Origin: Flavobacteriales bacterium
GTDB lineage: Bacteria > Bacteroidota > Bacteroidia > Flavobacteriales_E > Vicingaceae
Reading direction: 5' to 3'
Assembly: GCA_018608405.1 (NCBI GenBank)
Contig: JABAZP010000023.1
Location: forward strand, 62,001 to 126,000
Length of the DNA: 64,000 bases
Part shown: one piece after another, positions 8,805-17,198 of the stretch
How the letters are laid out: each line of letters opens with the position of its first letter
Position numbering within the stretch: the first letter of the stretch is position 1
Made by a program: the position numbers and the translations under genes
The notes under the pieces: model-generated
What the model saw: only the letters and a program-made list of their open reading frames with translations
Told to the model about the DNA's origin: nothing
The model's database searches: none

Positions 8805-9584
8805 ATGAATTTAGATTTAACAGGAAAAAACGCATTGGTATGCGGAAGCACAGCAGGAATAGGAAAAGCAATTGCAAAAGAATTAGCAGAAATGGGAGCC
8901 AACCTTTATTTAATGGCTAGAAATGAGGACAAATTAAAAATTAGCGTGTCTGAAATGGATCAATCAAAAGGTCAAACTCACCATTATGTAGTTGCTGATT
9001 TTTCTGATGTTTCTTCTGTTAAAAAGGCCGTTGAATCCATTGAGAATCCAATTCATATTTTAATAAACAACACAGGAGGGCCTCCGGGAGGACCAATTAT
9101 TGATGCTAAAATTGAGAAGTTTACTGCTGCATTTGCCATGCATTTGTTATGTAATCATACCTTAGTACAAGGCGTAAAACAAGGCATGATTGATTCAGGT
9201 TACGGTAGAATCATCAACATTATTTCCACTTCCGTAAAAATTCCGTTGACCGGATTAGGTGTTTCAAATACTGTACGAGGAGCTGTTGGAAATTGGGCCA
9301 AAACAATGGCCAACGAACTAGGCGTTCACGGAATAACTGTCAATAACGTATTGCCTGGAGCTACTGCAACTGAGCGATTAAGTTCTATAATAGAAAGCAA
9401 AGCTGCAAAAACAGGCAAAAGTGTTAAAGAAATTGAGGCCCAATTCGACAATGCTGTTCCGATGAAAAGAGTTGCTGAACCTCATGAGGTTGCAGCTGCC
9501 GCTGCGTTCTTAGCTTCTCCTGCTGCATCGTACATAAATGGAATTAACGTTCCAGTTGACGGCGGAAGAACGGGGAGTTTATAA
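8805..9584 (+). CDS. SDR family oxidoreductase
   Basis: A 259-residue short-chain dehydrogenase/reductase. The Rossmann motif is CGSTAGIGKAIA (residues ~13-24), followed by NNTGGPPGG in place of NNAG. The catalytic region contains IISTS (Ser) with a downstream V-R-x-x-x-x-x-W in place of the usual YxxxK: the expected Tyr-x-x-x-Lys reads SNTVRGAVGNW, so the canonical Tyr/Lys pair is not obvious. This pattern occurs in a Bacteroidota/proteobacterial SDR subgroup near 3-oxoacyl-ACP reductases. It is divergent from the 3HAO-ACMSD pair with a 133-bp shared intergenic region; a role in the same pathway is only a guess. Confidence 0.8.
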   Translation: MNLDLTGKNALVCGSTAGIGKAIAKELAEMGANLYLMARNEDKLKISVSEMDQSKGQTHHYVVADFSDVSSVKKAVESIENPIHILINNTGGPPGGPIIDAKIEKFTAAFAMHLLCNHTLVQGVKQGMIDSGYGRIINIISTSVKIPLTGLGVSNTVRGAVGNWAKTMANELGVHGITVNNVLPGATATERLSSIIESKAAKTGKSVKEIEAQFDNAVPMKRVAEPHEVAAAAAFLASPAASYINGINVPVDGGRTGSL

Positions 9585-9729
9585 ACAACTATTGATGCCT
9601 TTTATTCTAGCAGTTAATAAGCTTAATTGGCTGCATTCCAACTAACAGAACAGTAATAGTTTTCCTTTGTTTTCTTCTCAATAGTTTACAATTTCAAATA
9701 TTCTTTATCTTTCCTCAAAAAAATAAACC

Positions 9730-10059
9730 ATGAGTTTTACCAATTATATTTTCAACGATTTTTTGACCTACTTGCTAATCTTAGCTGCCAACGCAGACGA
9801 TGAATACAAATCCAACGAAATAGAGCACATCGTGCACTTTTATGGAGATGAGAGCTTTATGAAGATGAGTGATATTTACGAGGCACATAATTCAGAACAG
9901 CACATTCAATTTTTAAAAGACTTAAAACCTCAATTCGCCGGAAAGAAAGATTTTCATCAACGCGTAAAAGATGCGTTAATCGATATATTTAATTCTGACG
10001 GCGAGTTTTCTGATATTGAGCAAGTGTGCTTGAAGTTTTTGGAGGAAGAACTGAAGTGA
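9730..10059 (+). CDS. TerB-like helical protein of unknown function
   Basis: A 109-residue acidic, all-alpha protein. Two similar stretches, ANADDEYKSNEIEHI and FNSDGEFSDIEQVCL, resemble the paired metal-binding-like turns of TerB/TerB-like domains (acidic D-x-x plus a following Glu). TerB-fold proteins are found in tellurite resistance and many unrelated contexts, so no specific role follows. It stands alone, 145 bp after the SDR and 77 bp before the convergent TetR gene. The TerB relation is a pattern judgement, not a proven homology. Confidence 0.7.
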   Translation: MSFTNYIFNDFLTYLLILAANADDEYKSNEIEHIVHFYGDESFMKMSDIYEAHNSEQHIQFLKDLKPQFAGKKDFHQRVKDALIDIFNSDGEFSDIEQVCLKFLEEELK

Positions 10060-10136
10060 CAAATAGGAAAACTGTAGTAGTTATTCCGCTGTAATCGGGT
10101 TTTACACTTATAACTTCTAGTAATCAGTAGAACGTC

Positions 10137-10718
10137 TCAATCCAAAATACTCAACCCCGCGGTCACAATCTTGCCCAACTCCTCTTTTGAGGAATTGATT
10201 TTAGAATTGACATGCAGACCACTTTGCAGTGTAAATAAATAGGCAGAAATCGTTTTTACGTCTTTGTATGGAGATATTTGACCGTTATCTACTCCATGCT
10301 TTAAGTAATTGTAAAACACGGTTTCTAAACTCAATCGACTTTCTTTCAGTCGCTCATCCAATGTTGGGTTTTGATTGGCTAATTCTGTTGTAGTGTTTAC
10401 CATCAAACACCCTTTCGAGGTGCCTCCAGAAAGGACCTCGGTAATTAAATTTTCAAATAATAATTGTAGCCCCTTTCTGACGTTTAATTGGTAATAGAGA
10501 AAGTCGGCAATTCTAGCCGCATTGGTTGTGTTGTATTTATCTAACGACTGTTCGAATAAATCGTACTTGGAGCCAAATGTATTGTACATACTCGCGCGGT
10601 TAATCCCAAGAGTAGAAACTAAGTCCTCCATAGAAGTAGCGTTATAGCCCTTTTTCCAAAAAAGCTTCATTGCTTTGTCTAATACCTTCTCCTTATCAAA
10701 TTGTTTTTTTCGCGCCAT
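10137..10718 (-). CDS. TetR/AcrR family transcriptional regulator
   Basis: A 193-residue repressor-type protein. The N-terminal TetR DNA-binding domain spans about residues 7-53: KVLDKAMKLFWKKGYNATSM, then GINRASMYNTFGSKYDLFEQ, which is the recognition helix region. The C-terminal domain resembles the TetR_C group seen in AcuR/YxaF-like regulators (SKGCLMVNTTTEL). It is divergent from the Lacal_2735-crtD-cruF unit, and an inverted repeat at 10781-10810 lies between them. Regulation of carotenoid synthesis and of itself is therefore a reasonable inference, not shown. Confidence 0.88.
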   Translation of the reverse strand: MARKKQFDKEKVLDKAMKLFWKKGYNATSMEDLVSTLGINRASMYNTFGSKYDLFEQSLDKYNTTNAARIADFLYYQLNVRKGLQLLFENLITEVLSGGTSKGCLMVNTTTELANQNPTLDERLKESRLSLETVFYNYLKHGVDNGQISPYKDVKTISAYLFTLQSGLHVNSKINSSKEELGKIVTAGLSILD

Positions 10719-10780
10719 TACCTCTGTGTAAAATTTTTCGCATTTTTGAATCTTGTTATTAACGAAACGACAAAAAATAG

Positions 10781-10810
10781 GGCTGTTAGAACGATTATTC
10801 TAATACAGCC
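10781..10810. promoter_or_regulatory. inverted repeat, candidate TetR operator
   Basis: GGCTG-TTAGAA, a 6-nt spacer, TTCTAA, two extra bases, CAGCC. The inner arms TTAGAA/TTCTAA are perfect and the outer arms GGCTG/CAGCC are also complementary. It sits 63 nt upstream of the TetR start and 47 nt upstream of the divergent small gene. The size and place fit an operator; a simple hairpin in a leader is the alternative. Confidence 0.4.
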
Positions 10811-10856
10811 ATTGAAACCTTTCAACAAGTTGGTTGTCTTAGAAGAAAAAGAAACT

Positions 10857-11024
10857 ATGTTTGGATTATTCAAAAAGAAATCAGAAAAAGAAAAATTGCA
10901 AGAGCAATACAAAAAGCTTCTAAAAGAGTCTTTTGACTTGTCAAAATCAAATAGAACAGCAAGTGATGCAAAACAAGCTGAAGCAGACGTAATTTTGAAA
11001 AAGATTGAAGCGTTAGAAAAATAA
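10857..11024 (+). CDS. Lacal_2735 family small protein
   Basis: A 55-residue, highly charged helical protein beginning MFGLFKKKSEKEKLQEQYKK and containing KESFDLSKSNRTASDAKQAE, the pattern of the Flavobacteriia-specific Lacal_2735 family, whose function is unknown. A longer reading frame runs upstream to 10701, but it has no family similarity there and overlaps the TetR start, so the ATG at 10857 is preferred. The stop is only 3 bp before the crtD start, indicating co-transcription with the carotenoid genes. Confidence 0.8.
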   Translation: MFGLFKKKSEKEKLQEQYKKLLKESFDLSKSNRTASDAKQAEADVILKKIEALEK

Positions 11025-11027
11025 AGG

Positions 11028-12494
11028 GTGTCACAAGTAATTGTTATTGGTTCGGGAATAGGAAGTTTAGCTTCAGCCTTGCGTTTGAGAGCGAAAGGAC
11101 ATGACGTAAAAGTGCTAGAAGCTAGCGATCAGGTTGGTGGAAAGCTAGGAGTGCTCCACAGCAAAGGTTACAGATGGGACACAGGCCCGTCTCTATTTAC
11201 CATGCCGCAGTTTGTCGATGAACTGTTTACACTGTTTGGAGAAAAGCCTCAAGAACATTTTAACTATCAAAAACAGTTTACTGTTTGCAATTACTTTTGG
11301 GAAGATGGCACTCGCTTTTCTTCTAGTGCCAATTTAGAAACCTTCTGTTCAGAAGCATCAAAAACGTTTAACGAGCAAGAAGAAAAAATAGCTGATTATT
11401 TAGCAAAAAGCGCGTTAAAATACGACCTGACCTCAGCGCTTTTTATAGAGAAGTCGTTGCATAAGTTGAGCACGTTTACTTCTTCAAAAGCCGCAAAAGC
11501 TGTTTTGCAAATGAGTAAGCTTGACATTAGATCAACGTTAAATGAAGTAAACGAGGCTAGTTTTTCCAGCCCAAAACTCATTCAGTTTTTTAACCGGTTT
11601 GCTACCTATAACGGTTCTTCCCCGTATAAAACCCCCGGAATTATGTCTATGATTCCTACGTTAGAAATGCAATTTGGAACCTTTTACCCAACAGGGGGAA
11701 TGAGAAGCATTGTTGAAAGCTTACAACTTCTTGGTGAGCGCCATGGAGTAGAGTTTCACTTTAATGAAAGTGCTACCTCAATAGACTATGTAAATCAAAA
11801 AGTAACCGGTGTTACAACTGAGCACAAGAGCTACCGCGCTGACATTGTTGTCTCTGGTATTGACGCGCACTACACATACACCTCACTTTTACCAAAGTTA
11901 AAAGCGCCAAAAAAGACATTAGAGCAGGAAAAATCTAGTTCTGCAATTATTTTTTATTGGGGCATTAAAAAGTCCTTTCCTGCATTAGATTTACACAACA
12001 TCTTTTTCAGTGAGGATTATAAGAAAGAGTTTGATGCTATTTTTAAAGACAAAATTCTCTCAGCTGATCCAACCGTATATCTCAACATAAGCAGCAAGGC
12101 CGATTCTGCTGATGCACCTGAAGGTTGTGAAAATTGGTTTGTGATGATTAACGTTCCGACCAACAATGGTCAAAATTGGAAACAGCTTGTTTCAGAGGCA
12201 CGAAGTGAAGTAATTAAAAAGCTCAATCGGAATTTAAACGTGGACTTAAATGAGCTAATTGTAACCGAAGACGTATTAGATCCTGTTAAAATTGAAGTAA
12301 ACACAAGCTCACATCAAGGTTCTTTATATGGAAGTGCCAGTAACTCGAAGTTTTCTGCCTTTCTGCGTCACCCGAATTTTTCAACCCAACTCAAAGGCTT
12401 GTACTTTTGTGGTGGCTCCGTGCACCCAGGTGGAGGTATTCCTCTTTGTTTAAAATCAGGGCAAATTGTTGCTGACTTAATCGCTGATGCATGA
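11028..12494 (+). CDS. crtD: carotenoid 3,4-desaturase, CrtI/CrtD family
   Basis: A 488-residue FAD-dependent desaturase. The N-terminal dinucleotide motif is VIVIGSGIGSLASALRL, followed by VLEASDQVGGK and the family RWDTGPSLFTMP; the C-terminus has GLYFCGGSVHPGGGIPLCL. All are typical of phytoene-desaturase-like enzymes. The immediate overlap (ATGA) with cruF points to CrtD, which introduces the 3,4 double bond into a 1-hydroxy-carotenoid, rather than to CrtI. Start is a GTG, 3 bp after the Lacal_2735 gene. No crtB, crtI or crtY is visible in the window. Confidence 0.82.
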   Translation: MSQVIVIGSGIGSLASALRLRAKGHDVKVLEASDQVGGKLGVLHSKGYRWDTGPSLFTMPQFVDELFTLFGEKPQEHFNYQKQFTVCNYFWEDGTRFSSSANLETFCSEASKTFNEQEEKIADYLAKSALKYDLTSALFIEKSLHKLSTFTSSKAAKAVLQMSKLDIRSTLNEVNEASFSSPKLIQFFNRFATYNGSSPYKTPGIMSMIPTLEMQFGTFYPTGGMRSIVESLQLLGERHGVEFHFNESATSIDYVNQKVTGVTTEHKSYRADIVVSGIDAHYTYTSLLPKLKAPKKTLEQEKSSSAIIFYWGIKKSFPALDLHNIFFSEDYKKEFDAIFKDKILSADPTVYLNISSKADSADAPEGCENWFVMINVPTNNGQNWKQLVSEARSEVIKKLNRNLNVDLNELIVTEDVLDPVKIEVNTSSHQGSLYGSASNSKFSAFLRHPNFSTQLKGLYFCGGSVHPGGGIPLCLKSGQIVADLIADA

Positions 12495-13150
12495 TTGAAA
12501 AACCTCGTTATTTGCCAGAACACATACTGATTCAAAAAGAGCACTACGCCATTGGTATTTTGTGGCTATTTCAGATTAGTGCAATAGTTGGCGTATTGCT
12601 TGGCTTTACTGATTGGTTTATTGGAAAAACACCCTTAAACCTGGTCATACAAGTTCTTTTATTGGTTTGGGTTTTCCCCATTAAAAATGCTAAAAATGTA
12701 TTTGTACTTTTCCTTTTATTTTCAATGGGTATGTTAGCTGAAATCGTTGGTGTTGCAACAGGATTTCCATTTGGCGAGTATGCCTACGGAAGCAATTTAG
12801 GCTTTAAATTTATGGGAGTTCCGCTACTAATTGGCTGCAATTGGGCAGTACTCGTGTTTTGTGGCGCAGCAGTTGCCAATCGTTTCTTTTCGTCTGTCTG
12901 GCTCAAATCTATTTTTGGTGGTGCTTTAATGGTTTTGTTAGACCTACCCATGGAGGTGCTCGCTCCAGCATTTGATTTTTGGGAGTTTACAGGTGCAGCT
13001 CCATTTGAAAATTACTTTAGTTGGTTTATTATTGGAGCGTTAATGCATTTTATTTTTCACTCCTTAAAACTAAAAGGCAACTTTGTGTTTTCCCTCCATT
13101 TGTACCTTGCGCAATTTGTGTTTTTTACTGTTTTGGCTTTCCTTCTTTAA
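12491..13150 (+). CDS. cruF: carotenoid 1,2-hydratase CruF
   Basis: A 219-residue integral membrane protein with about six to seven hydrophobic helices. The stretches GVATGFPFGEYAYGSNLGFK, GVPLLIGCNWAV and LLDLPMEVLAPAFDFWEF match CruF (DUF422), which hydrates the psi end of gamma-carotene-type or lycopene-type carotenoids. With CrtD this gives the myxol/saproxanthin-type end group known from marine Flavobacteriia. The start codon overlaps the crtD stop by 4 bp. Confidence 0.88.
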   Translation: MIEKPRYLPEHILIQKEHYAIGILWLFQISAIVGVLLGFTDWFIGKTPLNLVIQVLLLVWVFPIKNAKNVFVLFLLFSMGMLAEIVGVATGFPFGEYAYGSNLGFKFMGVPLLIGCNWAVLVFCGAAVANRFFSSVWLKSIFGGALMVLLDLPMEVLAPAFDFWEFTGAAPFENYFSWFIIGALMHFIFHSLKLKGNFVFSLHLYLAQFVFFTVLAFLL

Positions 13151-13250
13151 AGTATTATCCGCCTAGCACGTGAACTGCGGCTGCCGTAAAGTTCTGTTTA
13201 ATAAATTTCGAGAACATTCACCTACTTGCTAAATGCACTAAAAAGGTAGC

Positions 13251-15179
13251 TTATTTGACTTTTATTTCTACTCGCCTGTTTTTAACTCTTCCTGCTTTAG
13301 TAGAATTATCTGCAATGGGGCTCTTCTCGCCTTCAGAGCGCACTTCTATATTTTGGGAGGGAACACCCTCAGAGACTAAGTAGTCGCGAACGGCAGATGC
13401 TCTTTTAAGTCCATAGGAGTAATTCACTGAATCTTCTCCTGAGTCGTCAGTATGTCCAGTTAGAATAATTTTCTTTTCCTTATCTAATCGAATAAGGCTA
13501 ACGGGTACGCTTAATTTGTTTTGCTCTTCTGCTTTGAGCTGTATTTCTTCGAATCCAAAATAAATTGTTTTACTTTCTGCAGCACTACCTTCCCATGCCG
13601 TTACTCCTTGTTGAGCTCCTTTCACGTTTTCAATGTCAATTCCTTGCACGTCGTTATCTCTAATTGCCTTTTCATCCACCAACTCTAAATCGTCAATTGC
13701 TAATGTGTGGAATTTTCGAGGACTAATTGTTTTAAGTCGGCTCCCGTCAGCGTCCAACAAATAAATATCTGCATTAATAAAATCATCTTCTGTCATGTTC
13801 AACGGAACTAGTGAAAACCCTGTTTCTAAGTCTAGAACAGTGTACGTAAAGTTTCCTTTTTCGTCTGTGAAAATGGTATCTAACGGGAAACTGTTTTCAT
13901 CAAATACAATGAGACCAGTTTTTATAGCAGGTAAGGAATTATAGTTAAAAACCCCTTGCACAGTAACATTGTCTCCTAGATCCTTTGAATTAACAAAAAG
14001 CCCTTCCTCTGAGTACACATAGCGATCCGTTTTTTCATCTTTTTCGTTTAAAAAATAAATTTTACTCCCTACAAATTCAGGATCCTCTTCCTTCATTTTT
14101 ACTAAGTAGTTATCCTCTCCTTTTAGTTTTTCAAATTTAAAGGTCCCGTTTGCACTAGTTGTTACATCAGCCACCTTATTACCTTTCCTGTCTGCTACCT
14201 GCAAATTTGCTCCCTTAACAGGTTTTCCTTTATTTACAAACAATCCTTTTAACGAATCCCTGATTGCCAAAACAAATTTTCCTGAAACTGTCCCATGATA
14301 AATGTTGCTAGTCAATTCATCGCGGTCTGATGTAAAATAGATCTCATTTCCTTCTGTTATCGCGAAAAAAGTCTCATAGTCAATTGAGTTCACAGGTTCT
14401 CCTAAGTTTACTGGTTTTGTCCAGCTTTCCCAGGAGTCATCCAGTCGCATGCTAACAAAAATATCTGCAGCCCCATATCCTCCATGACCTTCTGAGGAAA
14501 AATAAATAGTCTTGAGGTCATTTGTAATAAACGACCCAAGTTCAATCCGTCTAGAATTAATCTCTTTTCCAAGTGAGCTTATTGGGCTCCAGTTCCCATT
14601 TTCATCCTTTAAACTAATGAAAAGGTCTATATCTGTGCTGTTCTCTTCCGGTGGTTTACTAATAAGAATAGCGTTCTCCTTGGAGTTTACGCTAAATTGA
14701 ATAAATTCATTTCCATAACTAAGCCCTGGAATAATCACCTCTGTTGGTTTAGACCATTTGTATTTCTCTTGGGCTTTATCCAAATAATATAGCGTTTGAT
14801 AAAGTGTGTCTTTGTCCGGCAAGGCGTTAAAAACATAAATCCTTGTCCCCTCTTCATTCGCTCCAACAATTATGTTTTCTCCGGGTAAGTCGTCTTCACG
14901 AAGTAACCTGTATGGCTTTTCCCAACCTTTTTTCCCTTTCGTTGCAAACCAAATCTCCTGCGCTGTTGCAATAATACTTTCTCCATCTTCTTCTATGTAT
15001 GTCCGATTGTAAAATATGGAGGCTCCATTGTTCGTTAATATTGGATTTCCATCCTCCTCTTCGCTACTAAAAGTGGTGTTTTTTTGAACTGGGTTGAACT
15101 GAGGTAAATACACTTGTGCAAACAGCACGTTGTAGGTCATTGAAAACAGAATAAAAGTAAGGGATTTCAATTTTTTCAT
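13251..15179 (-). CDS. OmpA family protein with PD40 (TolB-like propeller) repeats
   Basis: A 642-residue secreted envelope protein. A signal peptide ends near residue 21 (NVLFAQ). Residues ~45-300 contain PD40 propeller repeats, for example TIYFSSEGHGGYGAADIF and IYFTSDRDEL. Residues ~305-500 hold carboxypeptidase-regulatory/Ig-like folds (VNKGKPVKGANLQVADRKGN). The C-terminal OmpA peptidoglycan-binding domain has LTGHTDDSGED, NYSYGLKRASAVRDYL and KNRRVEIKV. This architecture is shared with PorE-like T9SS and envelope-attachment proteins, but PorE itself cannot be claimed. It stands alone, convergent with cruF. Confidence 0.87.
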   Translation of the reverse strand: MKKLKSLTFILFSMTYNVLFAQVYLPQFNPVQKNTTFSSEEEDGNPILTNNGASIFYNRTYIEEDGESIIATAQEIWFATKGKKGWEKPYRLLREDDLPGENIIVGANEEGTRIYVFNALPDKDTLYQTLYYLDKAQEKYKWSKPTEVIIPGLSYGNEFIQFSVNSKENAILISKPPEENSTDIDLFISLKDENGNWSPISSLGKEINSRRIELGSFITNDLKTIYFSSEGHGGYGAADIFVSMRLDDSWESWTKPVNLGEPVNSIDYETFFAITEGNEIYFTSDRDELTSNIYHGTVSGKFVLAIRDSLKGLFVNKGKPVKGANLQVADRKGNKVADVTTSANGTFKFEKLKGEDNYLVKMKEEDPEFVGSKIYFLNEKDEKTDRYVYSEEGLFVNSKDLGDNVTVQGVFNYNSLPAIKTGLIVFDENSFPLDTIFTDEKGNFTYTVLDLETGFSLVPLNMTEDDFINADIYLLDADGSRLKTISPRKFHTLAIDDLELVDEKAIRDNDVQGIDIENVKGAQQGVTAWEGSAAESKTIYFGFEEIQLKAEEQNKLSVPVSLIRLDKEKKIILTGHTDDSGEDSVNYSYGLKRASAVRDYLVSEGVPSQNIEVRSEGEKSPIADNSTKAGRVKNRRVEIKVK

Positions 15180-15339
15180 AACTTAAATTTAACTGTTGGA
15201 GTTAACAACACGCTAAATTAAAACATTTTGAAGGTGGTGTTCTAGCGTTTACGATGATTTTCCCTAATCGGTTGTTAATTACGAGCACATTACAAATTCC
15301 AACAGCCAAAACACAACTCAAAAAGCATAATAAATTGTT

Positions 15340-15379
15340 GTTAATTAGGGTTTTATTTAAATAAAACCCTAATTAACAC
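15340..15379. repeat. 40-bp perfect palindrome in a 372-bp intergenic region
   Basis: The 20-nt left half (TGTTAATTAGGGTTTTATTT) is followed directly by its exact reverse complement, without a loop. It lies in the 15180-15551 gap, between the divergent OmpA/PD40 gene and the aldehyde dehydrogenase, 123 nt upstream of the latter's promoter. No gene ends here, so it is not an ordinary terminator. It could be a dimeric-regulator binding site or a cruciform-forming element. The rest of the gap contains only the promoter at 15503-15532. Confidence 0.6.
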
Positions 15380-15502
15380 CCCTCTGTTTTTTTACATTTT
15401 TGACCCAAATTAAGTCCCAAATAGCACATCATGCCACTCAAATACACTACTTTCTACCTATGTATCTCATTAATCCCATAAACATTTAGCATCAAAAAGC
15501 CA

Positions 15503-15532
15503 TTGGCGTTTCTTTCCTTAAGCCTACTTTTG
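15503..15532 (+). promoter_or_regulatory. full Bacteroidota promoter for the aldehyde dehydrogenase
   Basis: TTG at 15503-15505, a 19-nt spacer, then TACTTTTG at 15525-15532: a complete match to the Bacteroidota TTG-N19-TAnnTTTG promoter. The ATG at 15552 follows about 15 nt after the predicted transcription start. Confidence 0.75.
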
Positions 15533-15551
15533 CAAGACCAAAAAAATACGC

Positions 15552-17078
15552 ATGAAAAATTTTTTAAAAAACTTAGGATTAACAGAAAACAATAAAGGAA
15601 CTTCAACCGGGAGAAAGTCTTTCGAAGCATCATCTTTTGACATTCTTTCTAACTCTCCGGTAGATGGTGAGCTAATCGGTAAAGTCTCTTCCACTTCTGC
15701 AGAAGAATATGAAAAAGTGATTCAAACAGCGATTGCTGCTCAAAAAGAATGGCGAAAAAAACCTGCTCCACTGAGAGGAGAAATTGTTCGTCAATTTGGT
15801 GAAAAGTTAAGAGCTCAAAAAGAGGACTTGGGAATGTTGGTTTCTTACGAGATGGGAAAGTCATACCAAGAAGGTTTAGGAGAGGTTCAAGAAATGATTG
15901 ACATCTGTGACTTTGCTGTAGGTCTATCGCGTCAACTGCACGGTTTAACCATGCACTCAGAAAGGCCTAACCACAGAATGTACGAGCAATACCATCCACT
16001 TGGAGTGGTTGGAATTATTTCTGCTTTTAACTTCCCTGTAGCCGTATGGTGTTGGAACACGGCGTTAGCGTGGGTTTGTGGAGACGTTTGTATTTGGAAG
16101 CCATCTGAAAAAACACCTCTTTGCGGTGTTGCTTGTCAAAATATTTTTGCAGAAGTGCTAGCAGAAAATGATTTACCAGAGGGAATTAGCTGCCTGATTA
16201 GCGGTGACTACAAAATTGGTGAAGTCATGACTGCCGATAAACGAGTGCCTTTAATTTCCGCTACAGGATCTATTCGAATGGGAAAAATTGTTGCACAAAC
16301 GGTGGCTGCTAGATTAGGTAAGTCTTTATTGGAACTTGGAGGAAACAACGCGGTAATCTTAACAGAATCAACCGACTTAAAAATGTCTATTCCTGCATTG
16401 GTATTTGGAGCTGTCGGTACCTGCGGACAACGATGTACCTCAACTAGAAGGCTGATTATTCACGATTCAATTTATGAGACCGTAAAAAACAATTTAGTTT
16501 CTGCTTATCAGCAAATTAAAATTGGAGATCCGTTAGATGAGAGCAACCATGTTGGTCCACTAATCGACAAAGACTCGGTGAACACCTACCTTGCTGCCTT
16601 AGAAAAAGTGAAAGCTGCAGGTGGAAATGTTTTAGTAGAAGGTGGAGTTTTAGAAGGTGCAGGATATGAATCTGGGTGCTACGTAAAACCAGCTATTGCT
16701 GAGGTCCAAAATGATTGGGAAATTGTTCAACATGAAACATTTGCTCCAATTTTATACTTAATGAAATACAGTGATTTAGACGAAGCAATTGCCATGCAAA
16801 ATGGAGTTGTCCAAGGTCTTTCTTCCGCTATGATGACCACCAACATGAGAGAGATGGAGCGTTTCCTTTCTGTAGAAGGTTCTGACTGTGGAATTGCCAA
16901 CGTAAACATTGGAACTTCTGGTGCAGAAATTGGCGGTGCTTTTGGTGGTGAAAAAGAAACAGGCGGTGGACGCGAGTCTGGCTCAGACGCTTGGAAGGTT
17001 TATATGAGAAGACAAACCAACACGATTAATTACGGAACTAGTTTGCCGCTAGCGCAGGGAATTAAGTTCGAATTATAG
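15552..17078 (+). CDS. amaB: aldehyde dehydrogenase, ALDH7 / L-piperidine-6-carboxylate (aminoadipate semialdehyde) dehydrogenase type
   Basis: A 508-residue NAD-dependent aldehyde dehydrogenase. Visible motifs are the N-terminal FEASSFDILSNSPVDGELIG, the cofactor region SAFNFPVAVWCWNTALAWVC and WKPSEKTPLC, the catalytic Glu in LLELGGNNAVI, and the catalytic Cys in GTCGQRCTSTRRL. The AFNFPVAVWCWN and GGEKETGGGRESGSDAWKVY stretches are characteristic of the ALDH7/AmaB subgroup, which oxidises alpha-aminoadipate semialdehyde in lysine breakdown. It is a single-gene unit with its own strong promoter and a terminator at 17152-17195. Confidence 0.88.
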   Translation: MKNFLKNLGLTENNKGTSTGRKSFEASSFDILSNSPVDGELIGKVSSTSAEEYEKVIQTAIAAQKEWRKKPAPLRGEIVRQFGEKLRAQKEDLGMLVSYEMGKSYQEGLGEVQEMIDICDFAVGLSRQLHGLTMHSERPNHRMYEQYHPLGVVGIISAFNFPVAVWCWNTALAWVCGDVCIWKPSEKTPLCGVACQNIFAEVLAENDLPEGISCLISGDYKIGEVMTADKRVPLISATGSIRMGKIVAQTVAARLGKSLLELGGNNAVILTESTDLKMSIPALVFGAVGTCGQRCTSTRRLIIHDSIYETVKNNLVSAYQQIKIGDPLDESNHVGPLIDKDSVNTYLAALEKVKAAGGNVLVEGGVLEGAGYESGCYVKPAIAEVQNDWEIVQHETFAPILYLMKYSDLDEAIAMQNGVVQGLSSAMMTTNMREMERFLSVEGSDCGIANVNIGTSGAEIGGAFGGEKETGGGRESGSDAWKVYMRRQTNTINYGTSLPLAQGIKFEL

Positions 17079-17151
17079 GTTTCGGCTATCGCTCAACCTG
17101 ACATTCAAGACAGTGATAATTTTCAACACCTAACATAAAATTAGCAACAAC

Positions 17152-17195
17152 AAACCCTTGTCACACTCATCAGATGAGTTGTGTGACAGGGGTTT
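17152..17195. terminator. bidirectional terminator-like hairpin
   Basis: An inverted repeat with arms built on AACCC-TGTCACAC-TCAT and ATGAG-TGTGTGACA-GGGGTT, separated by a short loop, with a short T run after it on the plus strand. It lies between the convergent aldehyde dehydrogenase and amidotransferase genes. Confidence 0.65.
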
Positions 17196-17198
17196 TCT

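Noticed and set aside
10701-10856. Upstream extension of the Lacal_2735 gene
   Set aside because: It overlaps the TetR start and the candidate operator, and the family protein begins exactly at the ATG at 10857.
13165-13175. CACGTGAA sequence after cruF
   Set aside because: Outside the core the parS consensus is not followed on either side.
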